64,000 nt of DNA, from assembly GCF_900537175.1 (NCBI RefSeq), contig NZ_LS999835.1, positions 407,141 to 471,140 on the forward strand, given 5' to 3'. The DNA is from Lentilitoribacter sp. Alg239-R112 (GTDB lineage Bacteria > Pseudomonadota > Alphaproteobacteria > Rhizobiales > Rhizobiaceae). The notes below the pieces were generated by a model, which did no database searches, was not told the origin of the DNA, and worked only from the letters and a program-made list of their open reading frames with translations. The position numbers and the translations under genes are program-made. Shown one piece after another: positions 25,488-34,889 of the stretch; within the stretch, counting starts at the first letter, position 1; every line of letters begins with the position of its first letter.

Positions 25488-26314
25488 GGCTGAACCCTCT
25501 TTAAAATTACGGTTGAGATAACAAGTGCAACACCTGTCCAAACTAATGGGCTTAACATGGCAAATTTAGGCGCTAATGGCATTTGCTGCCCTCCTGAATC
25601 CAGCCCCGTCGAAAACCCCGATGTTTCGATGGCCGACATATTAAAAACTCGAAATGCATCGGCTGGATTGAGAAGAAGAAAGTATGGGAAGAGCACCTTT
25701 GCGAAATATCCATCGACACTTATGAGTAATCCCCCAAGCAACGCCAGATCATAAAGGACAACAGTAAATAGCCAGATTGAGATGGCCACGGCAGCAGCGG
25801 TGCCTGTTTGGCGAACGCTCGTGCTTGCGACATAACCAATGGCGATGAATGTTCCACCCAAGATTATGCTTGTTCCAATCAGGCGGGTGAGATCAACTAA
25901 ACTAGACCAAGGTGTTTCAGGATTGAAAAAAAATGAAACACCTCCAGCTGCGCCATAACCAATGATAACGGCGAGTGACAGGACAAAAAGGTGTCCCAAA
26001 AATTTTCCCAATAGAACGTCGGCGCGCGAAACCGGAGTTGCAAATGTTAACTGCAACGTGCCTTTATCTATCTCGCCGGCAATCGCGTCAAACGACAATA
26101 ACAGGGCGATGAGAGGAACAAGATATACAGTTAACGTGGATAGGCTCGCTACTACAACTGTCAAACTGTCAGTTTTGGTGGCTCCCGTAGGTGCACTCCC
26201 CAGAAGAACAAGAACGAGTGCAAAAACCAATAAAATAACAGATGCCAGAACAACCCAACGATTGCGAATGCCAATGCGTATTTCATTTTGGGCAATCGTA
26301 ATAACAGAATGCAT
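25484..26314 (-). CDS. nosY: NosY ABC transporter permease
   Basis: A 276-residue membrane protein with about six helices (for example 18-39, 58-75, 105-130, 140-165, 175-200, 250-270), typical of the ABC-2 type permease NosY. The cytoplasmic EIDKGTLQLTFATPVSRADVLLGKFLG segment is the usual coupling region. With NosF and NosD it forms the complex needed for maturation of the CuZ cluster of nitrous oxide reductase. The start overlaps the nosF stop by one base (TAATG). Confidence 0.94.
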   Translation of the reverse strand: MHSVITIAQNEIRIGIRNRWVVLASVILLVFALVLVLLGSAPTGATKTDSLTVVVASLSTLTVYLVPLIALLLSFDAIAGEIDKGTLQLTFATPVSRADVLLGKFLGHLFVLSLAVIIGYGAAGGVSFFFNPETPWSSLVDLTRLIGTSIILGGTFIAIGYVASTSVRQTGTAAAVAISIWLFTVVLYDLALLGGLLISVDGYFAKVLFPYFLLLNPADAFRVFNMSAIETSGFSTGLDSGGQQMPLAPKFAMLSPLVWTGVALVISTVILKRVQP

Positions 26315-27222
26315 TACATATCCTCGCTTTGTTCAGATGCGGAAAAATGTCGATAAATTTCATCCAGGGTGGGAGTAAATATTTCGACATCATTGATGGC
26401 GTTTCCCAAACTCGATATCTCCGCCAAATTTTTCATTTTTGAAGATTGCGAACATGAAAATTCCACAGATGAACCATTAATTCTTCGCCCCCCAAACTGC
26501 TCGTACACATTTTCGATCATGTCTGGTTTTGAACTAATTCTAATCCGAATGGGTAAGTTTGCTGCTGCCTGCAATTGGGATAACGAACCATTGGCTACCA
26601 AGGCGCCTTTACGCAGAATTGCCACTCGATCAGTTTTGGCTTCCAACTCGCTCAAACCGTGTGAGGATAAAAGCACAGCGGTCCCTTTGACTGATACATC
26701 CGAGATGATTTGATAGAATCGCTGCCGAGAGATCGGATCAAGACCTGATGTTGGTTCATCAAGTAGAAGCAGTTTGGGATCTCCAATCAGAGCCTGCGCT
26801 AACCCCAATCTCTGACGCATGCCTTTGGAATATGTTCCACATGGCCGATTAGCTGCTTCAACCAGGTCAACTTTCTCAAGGGATCCGTTCACATCAGAGA
26901 ACGAGGCTTTTTTTAATTTGGCGTAATAGGAAATGATTTCTCTGCCTGTCAGCATTTTTGGGAATGCTATGCTTTCCGGTAGATATGAGATTGCTCTTCT
27001 TGCGTCCTTGCTTCCAGGTAGGTGTCCCATAATTTCGACATTGCCACTATTTGCTGATAGAAAACCCAATACGATGCGAAATAGTGTTGTTTTCCCAGCA
27101 CCATTGTGCCCCAGTAATGCGACACGTTCACCTGGCTTAAGCTCTATGGAAACCTCATTCAGCGCTTGTAACGACTTGAACTGCTTTGAAACACAATTGG
27201 TTCTAAGTATCGGGGTTACCAT
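26314..27222 (-). CDS. nosF: NosF ABC transporter ATP-binding protein
   Basis: A 302-residue ATPase with Walker A GHNGAGKTT (about 38-46), signature YSKGMRQRLGLAQAL, Walker B LLLLDEPTSGLDP and the switch SSHGLSELE. It energises the NosDFY complex. The gene is joined to nosD and nosY by one-base overlaps, so the three are made together. Confidence 0.94.
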   Translation of the reverse strand: MVTPILRTNCVSKQFKSLQALNEVSIELKPGERVALLGHNGAGKTTLFRIVLGFLSANSGNVEIMGHLPGSKDARRAISYLPESIAFPKMLTGREIISYYAKLKKASFSDVNGSLEKVDLVEAANRPCGTYSKGMRQRLGLAQALIGDPKLLLLDEPTSGLDPISRQRFYQIISDVSVKGTAVLLSSHGLSELEAKTDRVAILRKGALVANGSLSQLQAAANLPIRIRISSKPDMIENVYEQFGGRRINGSSVEFSCSQSSKMKNLAEISSLGNAINDVEIFTPTLDEIYRHFSASEQSEDM

Positions 27223-28484
27223 TATATCCTACCTTGAATTCTTTTTGCCGCCATGCTTGCATTAAAAGTAGGTTTCATACGAGGTTGCTCATCGATAACA
27301 CCGCCTGGCAACAAGGATGGAAACTCTTTTTGTGCCCATTTAATGAGTTGAATTGCGGGGCTCCCCAGTAGTAATTTGGCGGTTGGTTGTGTCCATAATA
27401 TTTGATCCATCGTATCGTTTGGTCGAAACGCTTGATCAGCGATATTATCGCCGTTTACATCAAATGCTGCATGATCGCTCCAAAAATTACCCCGCCAATC
27501 ATGATCGCGAGAGCCAACATATTTGACCTGAATGCGATTGCCGATAAATGAGTTTCCAACGATCTCATTGCGTTCAGAACCTGCAGTAAAATGTATCCCT
27601 ATCGGACAGCCTTCAAAGTGATTGTCTCGTAAAATATTTTTATTGGCGTTGTACATGAACAGGCATTTCTTCCCGCCGTTTTGGATAACATTTCCTTTAA
27701 CAATTGCTTTGTTGGCATAGTTGAGCATGATGCCATGATCGCGATCACCTATTGATAAGTTGTTTTCAATTTTGACATGGGTTGTGAACATAATGGCATA
27801 ACCAAGGTGATTTCCAATTGACACATTTCCAGAAACTTCACTTTTGTCTGCATACATGTAATGCACAGCAAATCGCAGGTCTTCGAAGCGGTTATTGGTA
27901 AATGTGTTCTCCCGGCTTGAATTGACAAATATGCCGTCGCGCCCATACTTAATTTTGTTATTCTCGACCCGTGCGCCTGGCGCGTTCCAAACATAAACCC
28001 CATTACCTCGTCGGTTCATGCGTCGACCTTGCCGCCCAATTATCGTATTGTTTCGCACCAGTGCATTTCGTGCCCCATGAACATCAATGCCGTACAAATT
28101 GCCTTCTAAATAGTTATTCTGAATAATAGCATTTGCAGCTTTTTTCGTCAGTTGAACACCACTATCTATGGTTTTATGGTTGGAGCCTGAGCCTGTCAGG
28201 TGCAAGCCTGAAATCACAACATCAGGAACATCAACACGGATAACAGAACCCGTTTCTGCACCGATAATATTAACATCGCCATTTCCATGAATTTCAATGG
28301 ATTTGGTAAGCGTAAAACCGCCCACATAATCTCCGGCCTCAAGAATTAATCGGTCACCAGAGTTCGCCATTTCGATGGCCCGCACCAATGCATTTTTTCC
28401 GGGTTTAACAATCTCATCTGCAGCCATAACAGATGTAGAAAGCAAAGTTACCCAAAATAAACTAATTATGATGCGAGCTAACAT
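27222..28484 (-). CDS. nosD: NosD periplasmic copper-cluster maturation protein
   Basis: A 420-residue periplasmic protein with a signal peptide (about 1-21, ending VMA-ADE) and a right-handed parallel beta-helix made of repeated N-x-N/IxxN turns (for example NNYLEGNLYGIDVHGARNALV), the CASH fold of NosD. It interacts with the NosFY transporter and passes metal/sulfur components to NosZ. The gene starts 15 bp after nosZ. Confidence 0.94.
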   Translation of the reverse strand: MLARIIISLFWVTLLSTSVMAADEIVKPGKNALVRAIEMANSGDRLILEAGDYVGGFTLTKSIEIHGNGDVNIIGAETGSVIRVDVPDVVISGLHLTGSGSNHKTIDSGVQLTKKAANAIIQNNYLEGNLYGIDVHGARNALVRNNTIIGRQGRRMNRRGNGVYVWNAPGARVENNKIKYGRDGIFVNSSRENTFTNNRFEDLRFAVHYMYADKSEVSGNVSIGNHLGYAIMFTTHVKIENNLSIGDRDHGIMLNYANKAIVKGNVIQNGGKKCLFMYNANKNILRDNHFEGCPIGIHFTAGSERNEIVGNSFIGNRIQVKYVGSRDHDWRGNFWSDHAAFDVNGDNIADQAFRPNDTMDQILWTQPTAKLLLGSPAIQLIKWAQKEFPSLLPGGVIDEQPRMKPTFNASMAAKRIQGRI

Positions 28485-28499
28485 TGTCTTCTCCGTGGT

Positions 28500-30419
28500 T
28501 TAGCTTGAGCGTGGCTCAACAAACATCCGGCCGCGCATTTCCATGTGAAGTGCATGACAGAACCACTGGCAGTAGAACCAGTGAACACCGGGTCGATCTG
28601 CAGTGAATGTGACAGATGCTGTTGCTTGCGGAGCAACTTCCATCGCGACTCCGTAGTTGGAGATACAGAAACCGTGCGTAACGTCATCAACATCATCAAG
28701 ATTAGTGACATAGACTGTCACTTCATCTCCTTGTTTGACGGTGAATTTTTCAAGGCCAAACACTGGGGCAACAGAGGTCATATACACTCTGACTTTGTTG
28801 CCATCGCGGATCACCACATCGTCAGATTCGATATCAACGCCATCTGCTTCTGCCTGAGCAACCGCATCAGCAAAAACCGGATCTGCTCTGTCCCAAACAT
28901 TAACAGGTTTCACAATGTCAGAGCGAACAATAATACTGTCATGTGGTTCAGCGAAGGTTGGGCCATCATGAACAACTTTCATATCATCACTTGAGATATC
29001 AATGAGCTGTTCGTTCTCTGGTTTCAGTGGACCAACGTTGATGAAGCGATCTTTTGAGAACTTGTTCATTGAAATAAGCCACTCGCCGTCTGCATCGGCG
29101 GTTTCACCCATAGATGTAGAGTTATGACCAGGTTGGTAATGAACATCGACCTTTGAAATAATCGGATCAACATCTTCACCGGCATAAGCCTTAACGGCCT
29201 TATCAATATTCCACTTCACAACTTGGCTATCGAGGAACAAAGTTGTAAATGCATTTCCTTTGCCATCAAATGCTGTATGTAGCGGCCCTAAGCCGAGCTC
29301 TGGTTCGCCTACAATTGCAGAACGTGGATCTGCATCGCTTGCAAACAAAGCATCTAGTTTAGTCACGTCGATAATTGATACAGTCGGAGATAATTTTCCT
29401 GCGATCATGATGTGTTTTTTATCCGGGGCTGCATTTACCCCATGTGGACTGTTTGGAATAGGAATATAGCGTGTATATTTCTTGTTGGATCCCTTACGAC
29501 CGTCGATAACAGGAATGCCGTTGAGCATTTCTACATCACCAGAAGCGACCCCTTTTTCGATCTCTTTGAGATTAAAGACAACCACATGATCAAGCTCACT
29601 CTCAGTCATCTCTGCAAGGTTCATACCCATCTCTGAATTGTAACTTGTAGAGAAAGCATATTTCCCCTGATAGTCGCAATCAGTGTTATCTAAGTTCCCG
29701 GACACTTTGACTTGCCAGGCGACCTTCATTTCATCACCATCAATAGCGGTAAAAATATTCACATATGTGGATGGATCATCGAGAATTTTACCATCATTGA
29801 TAAGCGGAGCTTCATGCTCACCATTTGCAAACACATACCCCGTACGCGGATACTTTTGAGGGCGCATACCATGAATATCGTGCGCGTTTGGAATTTCGAT
29901 AATTTTATCGCATTTCATCACATCGCAGCGGATGCGTGCAACACGCGTGTTGGCTTTGTCATTAGCAAAAAGATAACGCCCGTCATATGTGCCTTCAGTG
30001 AATGACATATGCGGATGGTGAAGATCACCATTATCATAAGTTTTCATGCCTTTTGCAGCCAGGAACTCTTTTGTTTCATCTGTGAGGTTTTCAGTTAGAA
30101 TTTTTAAGCTCTCGTTAGTTTGTCCCCAACCTGTTGCAGAACAACGATTAAAAACAGGAATTCGCATAAGCTCGCGCATTGATGGAAACCCCAAAACTCT
30201 AACTTCACCTGATTGACCAGATGACCAGAACCCATAATATGGATCAAGTTCACCAGGTGATAGATTTGCCTTTGGTGTTGCGGCATTGGCTTTCGTGACA
30301 CCGACGTTCGGGAGCATATCTGTTCCCACTCCCGTTCCTGCTATCACTGCCCCTGCGGCACCAGCTCCAAGCAATGTTCTGCGTGAAAAGCCTTTTTCTT
30401 TAGTTTCTTCGGCTGACAT
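28500..30419 (-). CDS. nosZ: Nitrous oxide reductase NosZ, clade I (Tat-exported)
   Basis: A 639-residue periplasmic enzyme that reduces N2O to N2. It has a twin-arginine leader ([18 protein letters not shown], about 11-28), a seven-bladed propeller with CuZ histidines in [20 protein letters not shown] and GEHEAP, and a C-terminal cupredoxin domain with CuA ligands in [15 protein letters not shown] (C617, C621, H625, M628). The Tat leader and the nosR-linked operon are features of clade I. AGGGGAA precedes the ATG. All expected ligand motifs look intact. Confidence 0.96.
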   Translation of the reverse strand: MSAEETKEKGFSRRTLLGAGAAGAVIAGTGVGTDMLPNVGVTKANAATPKANLSPGELDPYYGFWSSGQSGEVRVLGFPSMRELMRIPVFNRCSATGWGQTNESLKILTENLTDETKEFLAAKGMKTYDNGDLHHPHMSFTEGTYDGRYLFANDKANTRVARIRCDVMKCDKIIEIPNAHDIHGMRPQKYPRTGYVFANGEHEAPLINDGKILDDPSTYVNIFTAIDGDEMKVAWQVKVSGNLDNTDCDYQGKYAFSTSYNSEMGMNLAEMTESELDHVVVFNLKEIEKGVASGDVEMLNGIPVIDGRKGSNKKYTRYIPIPNSPHGVNAAPDKKHIMIAGKLSPTVSIIDVTKLDALFASDADPRSAIVGEPELGLGPLHTAFDGKGNAFTTLFLDSQVVKWNIDKAVKAYAGEDVDPIISKVDVHYQPGHNSTSMGETADADGEWLISMNKFSKDRFINVGPLKPENEQLIDISSDDMKVVHDGPTFAEPHDSIIVRSDIVKPVNVWDRADPVFADAVAQAEADGVDIESDDVVIRDGNKVRVYMTSVAPVFGLEKFTVKQGDEVTVYVTNLDDVDDVTHGFCISNYGVAMEVAPQATASVTFTADRPGVHWFYCQWFCHALHMEMRGRMFVEPRSS

Positions 30420-30448
30420 AATATGTTCCCCTTTCCGAATGTGAACAT

Positions 30449-32677
30449 TTATGGATTTGGAGAAGCGCGACTGGCCTTTGCAGCCGCGCTGTCCGGTGGT
30501 AAATTTGCTAGTTTGTTTTTGCTTCTAAATTTTGCACGCTTCTCCTCAGAGATGATGCAAACCGGGCATTTGGTTTTGCTTTGGTACAGCACCTGACAAT
30601 GCAGACACTGATGGCATTCATTCGGGTTGATATGACCCTCTGGATGGATAGCTTGAACCATGCATTCTTTCGCGCACCGAGTGCACGGGTCGCCACATTC
30701 TTTATAGCGCTTGAGCCAATCAAACATTCGTAGACGGCCTGGAATTGCTAATGCCGCACCAAGTGGACATAAGTACCGGCAATAAAAGCGCTCTATAAAT
30801 AGTCCGGCGCCAAGCAGCGCAACAGCGAATAGAACATATGGCCAAGAGCGATCAAATTTAAGAATGATGGCCGTTTTAAACGGCTCAATTTCAGCATATT
30901 GCTCAGCTAATTCTAATGAATAGAGTGATAAGCCAAATAGACCTAAAAAGACCATATATTTGATTGGCCACAGGCGTTCGTGAATGCCCCACGGAACAAT
31001 ATATTGCGGGATTTTGCAGGCCCGAGCGATTTTGTTTGTTAGTTCCTGCAAAGCCCCAAACGGACATAGCCAGCCGCAGAAAACGCCTCGGCCCCAAAAT
31101 AGAAGGGATGCTGCAACTGAGAACCAAAGGATAAAAATCAACGGGTCCATCAAGAAAGCGGACCAAGAGAATTGAGATGTAAGTGCTGCAAAAAACGCCA
31201 TAATATTAACGACTGAGAGTTGCGCATTTGCGTACCAACCAAGCACTAATAAAGTGAATGTTAGGAATCCAATTCTGAACCAATAGGTGAATTTTTCATG
31301 ACGCGTAACTTGCATCTGAAAAAAGAACACACCGGTTAACACCGTGAGTGCTACAACAAGCAGTGCAACTTCGATCTGTTTCTGTTCCCAAATGCGTTTC
31401 CAAAGATGACTTAGTTCATCTGGGTTTGAAGAGGCAAAGCCAAGGTTTGAATTTGAATCTTCATGTGTTGGCTCAGTCCCTTTTACAATCTCAGTGTGTC
31501 TATCAGGAATTCGATAGCCAAGGTCAAACGTAATGAACGCCTTATCGATGGCGCCCACGGCTCGTTGTACAAGTAGCTGTAAACGGAATGGTTTTGTCGG
31601 TTCAAATTCCATATCAGCAGGAATTTTGAATATATCGAGTTCCGTAAATGATGGTGCATCACTAGGTGCCAAACGACCCAAACGACGATGTTGTTTATCA
31701 AAAAAGCGAGCAGATTTATCACCCTGAATAAGTTGTATGCGATCGAAGATGCCTCCGCGTACATAACCTGAACCTTTGAAAGAGTATTCGCCGCGACCCA
31801 AAACAAGAATTGCATCCTGACCATCATCAAGCCATTCAACTAAATTGTTATATTCATCATCACCCAAGAGAGTACGCCCAATTTCAGGTGCGCTTATCAG
31901 TGCGACATGCATATCGATGAACGTATCTTCTGGATCTCCTTTATCAGGACGTTTGATCGCACGCGCATCTCCACTATCAATAAAGGCTTGATTAATTTGA
32001 CTGATATCTAGTTTAAGCGCTCGGGAAGATCCGTCCCCCGCTAACGTCTGCCAATTCGAAATGGCTGCATTATCAGTAGTTGTGAGCGTCTTTTGAGGAC
32101 CGCTGGATTTTAATTCCGGTTCCAATCCACCAAGTCCTAATTGACGAGCAACCTTCAATCCTGCGCGAACAATTGAATCATCAATCACCATTATGGTGAC
32201 AGTCGCACCTGAAACAATATCCAGATCATGCGCGAAACCGCCTGCGCTTGCCTCTTTTATCAGGTCCAGCCCTGCATATTTTTCGGTTACAGCCTGAATT
32301 TTTTTATTTGGAATGCCTATCAGGACGATAGGTTCTGAATGCTTGACTAGCTTTACACCCGTCACCTTTGCATTGTTATCAACACCCATAATAACGTGAA
32401 TAGGCTTGCCTGAATATCCAGTTGTAGTCACAAAATCTGAAGTTAGAAAGACATATCCAACAACTTCATTGTTCTTCATTGCGGGGATAACTGGCAAGTT
32501 GCTTTGTAACACACCCAGACTGCTTGCGCCTGGTACGAGCTCGGTCACGTCTATGTCATCCAAAAATTTAGTGACAATTGGCGCAGCAAAAGCAGATTGC
32601 AAACCTATCAATCCTAACATTAGAACTAAAAATAGTGCTGTTTTCAGTCTGCATAGATTTTCTTTAAGCGTGCACAT
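30449..32677 (-). CDS. nosR: NosR, membrane flavo-iron-sulfur protein for N2O reduction
   Basis: A 742-residue membrane protein that supplies electrons to, and supports expression of, NosZ. A signal peptide (about 1-31) leads to a periplasmic FMN-binding domain with the covalent flavin motif SGATVT (about 156-161; Thr161 is the expected attachment site, a NosX target). Transmembrane helices follow (about 430-640), with [15 protein letters not shown] metal-binding cysteines in a loop. The C-terminus has two 4Fe-4S cysteine clusters ([13 protein letters not shown] and NECHQCLHC). First gene of nosRZDFYLX. Confidence 0.95.
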   Translation of the reverse strand: MCTLKENLCRLKTALFLVLMLGLIGLQSAFAAPIVTKFLDDIDVTELVPGASSLGVLQSNLPVIPAMKNNEVVGYVFLTSDFVTTTGYSGKPIHVIMGVDNNAKVTGVKLVKHSEPIVLIGIPNKKIQAVTEKYAGLDLIKEASAGGFAHDLDIVSGATVTIMVIDDSIVRAGLKVARQLGLGGLEPELKSSGPQKTLTTTDNAAISNWQTLAGDGSSRALKLDISQINQAFIDSGDARAIKRPDKGDPEDTFIDMHVALISAPEIGRTLLGDDEYNNLVEWLDDGQDAILVLGRGEYSFKGSGYVRGGIFDRIQLIQGDKSARFFDKQHRRLGRLAPSDAPSFTELDIFKIPADMEFEPTKPFRLQLLVQRAVGAIDKAFITFDLGYRIPDRHTEIVKGTEPTHEDSNSNLGFASSNPDELSHLWKRIWEQKQIEVALLVVALTVLTGVFFFQMQVTRHEKFTYWFRIGFLTFTLLVLGWYANAQLSVVNIMAFFAALTSQFSWSAFLMDPLIFILWFSVAASLLFWGRGVFCGWLCPFGALQELTNKIARACKIPQYIVPWGIHERLWPIKYMVFLGLFGLSLYSLELAEQYAEIEPFKTAIILKFDRSWPYVLFAVALLGAGLFIERFYCRYLCPLGAALAIPGRLRMFDWLKRYKECGDPCTRCAKECMVQAIHPEGHINPNECHQCLHCQVLYQSKTKCPVCIISEEKRAKFRSKNKLANLPPDSAAAKASRASPNP

Positions 32678-32733
32678 GTGAACCCATCTTCATTTCTGAA
32701 GACAAGCCTTATCAGTTCGCATAAATGCGTTCT

Positions 32734-32747
32734 TTGTGCTGCAACAA
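32734..32747 (-). promoter_or_regulatory. FNR/Dnr-type box in the nosR promoter
   Basis: TTGTGCTGCAACAA fits TTG-N8-CAA. Its centre is about 63 bp upstream of the nosR start codon; an activator bound at -41.5 would place the transcript start about 22 bp before the ATG. The Crp/Fnr protein at 21812 is the likely activator. Confidence 0.5.
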
Positions 32748-32906
32748 ACTTCTTTCTTGAAAGCTGTTTGTTTGCAATTTCAATGTCTCATCAACCGATC
32801 TTCCTCTGATGGACTCCGCATCAATGAGGAAGATCGATATAGTATCGATTTATGAGTTCTTGGCCTTCGGAAAGGATTGCTCTGTAAAGCAACCTAGACC
32901 GACTCA

Positions 32907-33311
32907 TCATGTTGAGAATGATGGTGGGCCAGTTTGCGGAGCCCCTTCAAACCGAATAGACTTTGATAAGTTTATAGTATTATCTGAAGGGGCAGTTGCC
33001 TTGAGGTTGCTGGCAACACGTGTAAACAATTCTGGTGAAATGTGCAGAGCTGCTGCTTTGACAAGAGTGCAATATGGACAGCCTTTTGCGTAGGCATTTT
33101 TTTCACCGTTTTCTCCGCTAATGCAAATAACAGGAACGGTTCCATCTGGCAGCGTATAGGCAGACAGATCTGCAGTTTGTTCAGTCTCAGAGGCGATAAC
33201 AGGCCTGTGTGCAAAGCTGGTCCATACCATTGCAATCGCGCAAAGGATTTTAAGTGCTTTACAAATGTTTCTACCTATCTTCAATTGTATCCCGCCGGGT
33301 AGGTGTATCAT
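32907..33311 (-). CDS. Small secreted CxxC protein (DUF2946-like)
   Basis: A 134-residue exported protein with an N-terminal hydrophobic signal (about 18-35, ending PVIASE). A short mature domain has one cysteine in VICISGENGE and a CPYC pair in AKGCPYCTLVKAAALHISPE, resembling the DUF2946 group often found near copper-handling genes. It lies on the nos strand 229 bp upstream of nosR, so a role in copper supply to NosZ is possible but only inferred. A start at an internal TTG before KIGRNIC is also possible. Confidence 0.6.
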   Translation of the reverse strand: MIHLPGGIQLKIGRNICKALKILCAIAMVWTSFAHRPVIASETEQTADLSAYTLPDGTVPVICISGENGEKNAYAKGCPYCTLVKAAALHISPELFTRVASNLKATAPSDNTINLSKSIRFEGAPQTGPPSFST

Positions 33312-33418
33312 ACATCTTCATACCGATATCATACCCAGATGGTGATTGAGTTTGTCGCAGCGCAAACAAAAATAATTTTGTAGGAATTGGGTTGCCGCCA
33401 GAATTACTTCACATTGGA

Positions 33419-33859
33419 TTAGGTTTGCCATGCTGGTGCGAAAAAAACATCATCAACCGAACTTCCCAACATACTCTGTTTCGGAATTCTTAAGAACTCA
33501 CGCGGGGTAGTTGTTGCGGCCATCAATGCATCGATGGGTGTTAATCCAACGTGCTCTACAAGGCGAATAACAGAGCTTTTGAGATCAATATGTGCACCTG
33601 CTAGAGACCCTTGTGAATTCACTAGCTTGCCATCATCAACTATAATCTTTTCACCATAGAGCGTAAAATGATCGGGACCAGCAATTGTCGACATAGCATC
33701 TGATACCAGAACCAACCGGTGGGGGATGGGACGGGCGCGAAAGGCGAGAGCTGTCATCCTATCATCCACATGATAACCATCAGCGATTATGCAGCAATAA
33801 GCGGAGCTGTTGATAGCTGCGCCAACTATGCCGGGTGTGCGTGATGTCATTGGCGGCAT
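33419..33859 (-). pseudogene. Truncated nagA (N-acetylglucosamine-6-phosphate deacetylase), 3' part only
   Basis: The frame encodes the C-terminal third of NagA: HLFNGMPPMTSRTPG (the reading frame continues a little upstream of the first ATG), GYHVDD, LVLVSDAMS with the catalytic aspartate, and ATTTPREFLRI. Full NagA is about 380 residues; the N-terminal metal-binding half is missing, and the upstream sequence decays (an HS-containing stretch near 33910 may be a relic) and runs into the zinT promoter. It cannot encode an active deacetylase. Probably the scar of a deletion or rearrangement. Confidence 0.85.
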
Positions 33860-33970
33860 GCCGTTGAAAAGATGGGTGATCGGTAATAACTGTTGGCAGA
33901 ATGAATGCGAGTGATAAAGATATGCTTGCTGCCACCGAATTAATAAAAGTGTGGAATATAAAAATATGTT

Positions 33971-34001
33971 ATGTTATTACGTAACATGTAATATTATTAC
34001 A
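33971..34001 (+). promoter_or_regulatory. Zur-like palindromic operator upstream of zinT
   Basis: Two adjoining AT-rich palindromes: ATGTTA-TTACG-TAACAT at 33971-33987 and the perfect TGTAATATTATTACA at 33987-34001. They end 32 bp before the zinT ATG, over the expected promoter. Zur boxes of alphaproteobacteria are AT-rich palindromes of the TGTTATA...TATAACA kind, and ZinT genes are typical Zur targets; which half binds Zur is not clear. Confidence 0.6.
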
Positions 34002-34033
34002 CTCCTTTCTAACAATTAAAAAGGTATGATAAG

Positions 34034-34693
34034 ATGAAAGTTTTATTCAATAAATACGTTGGTGCTGTCGCAATAAGTGTGATGGTGCTTTTTGCAGCGC
34101 AAGCACAGGAAACCAAAAAAACTGAACACTCAACAAAGCATAATCATGCTGAAAAAGTTGATGATGTCTACCGTGGATATTTTGATGACAATCAGATTAT
34201 GCCTCGAATGTTGGCAGACTGGAAAGGTGATTGGCAATCTGTCTATCCATTATTGCAAGATGGTACGTTGGACCCGGTAATGGCGCACAAGGCCGAAAAA
34301 GGGGATAAAACGGCTGAGGAATATCGCGCTAAATATGAGGTTGGATACAGAACAGATGTTAATCGAATTGTGATCAATGATAATGATGTTGCATTTTATG
34401 AAAAAGGCAAGGTTTACAAGGGTATTTATAAAGATGATGGTTATGAAATTTTAAATTATGACGCTGGAAACCGAGGTGTGCGTTTCATATTTGCGAAGGT
34501 TGAGGGAGATGCGGCAGCTCCCGAATTCATCCAATTTAGTGATCACCGTATCGCTCCGGCAGCTGTAGGACATTACCATCTCTACTGGGGGAATGACCGA
34601 GCTTTGCTTTTGAAAGAGCTAACTAATTGGCCAACTTACTATCCTTCTTCAAAAAGTGGTGAAGAAATTGTAGCCGAAATGACAGCGCACTAG
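34034..34693 (+). CDS. zinT: ZinT periplasmic zinc-binding protein
   Basis: A 219-residue periplasmic metal-binding protein (ZinT/YodA) that captures zinc under starvation and helps ZnuA. A signal peptide (about 1-24) is followed by a histidine-containing stretch (EHSTKHNHAEK) and the ZinT domain: LADWKGDWQSVYPLLQDGTLD, RGVRFIFAK, EFIQFSDHRIAPAAVGHYHLYWG with the zinc histidines, and TNWPTYYP. AAAAAGGT lies before the ATG. The palindromic operator upstream supports Zur control. No znuABC genes are nearby. Confidence 0.94.
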   Translation: MKVLFNKYVGAVAISVMVLFAAQAQETKKTEHSTKHNHAEKVDDVYRGYFDDNQIMPRMLADWKGDWQSVYPLLQDGTLDPVMAHKAEKGDKTAEEYRAKYEVGYRTDVNRIVINDNDVAFYEKGKVYKGIYKDDGYEILNYDAGNRGVRFIFAKVEGDAAAPEFIQFSDHRIAPAAVGHYHLYWGNDRALLLKELTNWPTYYPSSKSGEEIVAEMTAH

Positions 34694-34889
34694 TAAAAGC
34701 TCGTCTCTTAAATACTGATTGGTCTGGCTGCGGTTCGTAGTTAGACCAATTGGTGTGCCGGATGGAGTATAAGGCGCATAGATGATCTGAACGTGTAAAC
34801 TACAATCGTTTTAATGTTGCAAGAATGTCGTGTAGTTCACTTCATCTCAAACTTTAATAAAATGGCTTTTGGTTTGCTCAAGTATTTAT
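34694..34889. terminator. Convergent intergenic region with loose hairpin
   Basis: Arms ATTGGTCT (34718-34725) and AGACCAAT (34743-34750) could pair over a 17-base loop between convergent zinT and the transaminase gene. The stem is AT-rich and no T-run follows, so terminator activity is doubtful. Confidence 0.3.

Noticed and set aside
33042..33302. Frames opposite the CPYC protein
   Set aside because: Antisense shadows; the minus frame has a signal peptide and CxxC motif and is the credible gene.
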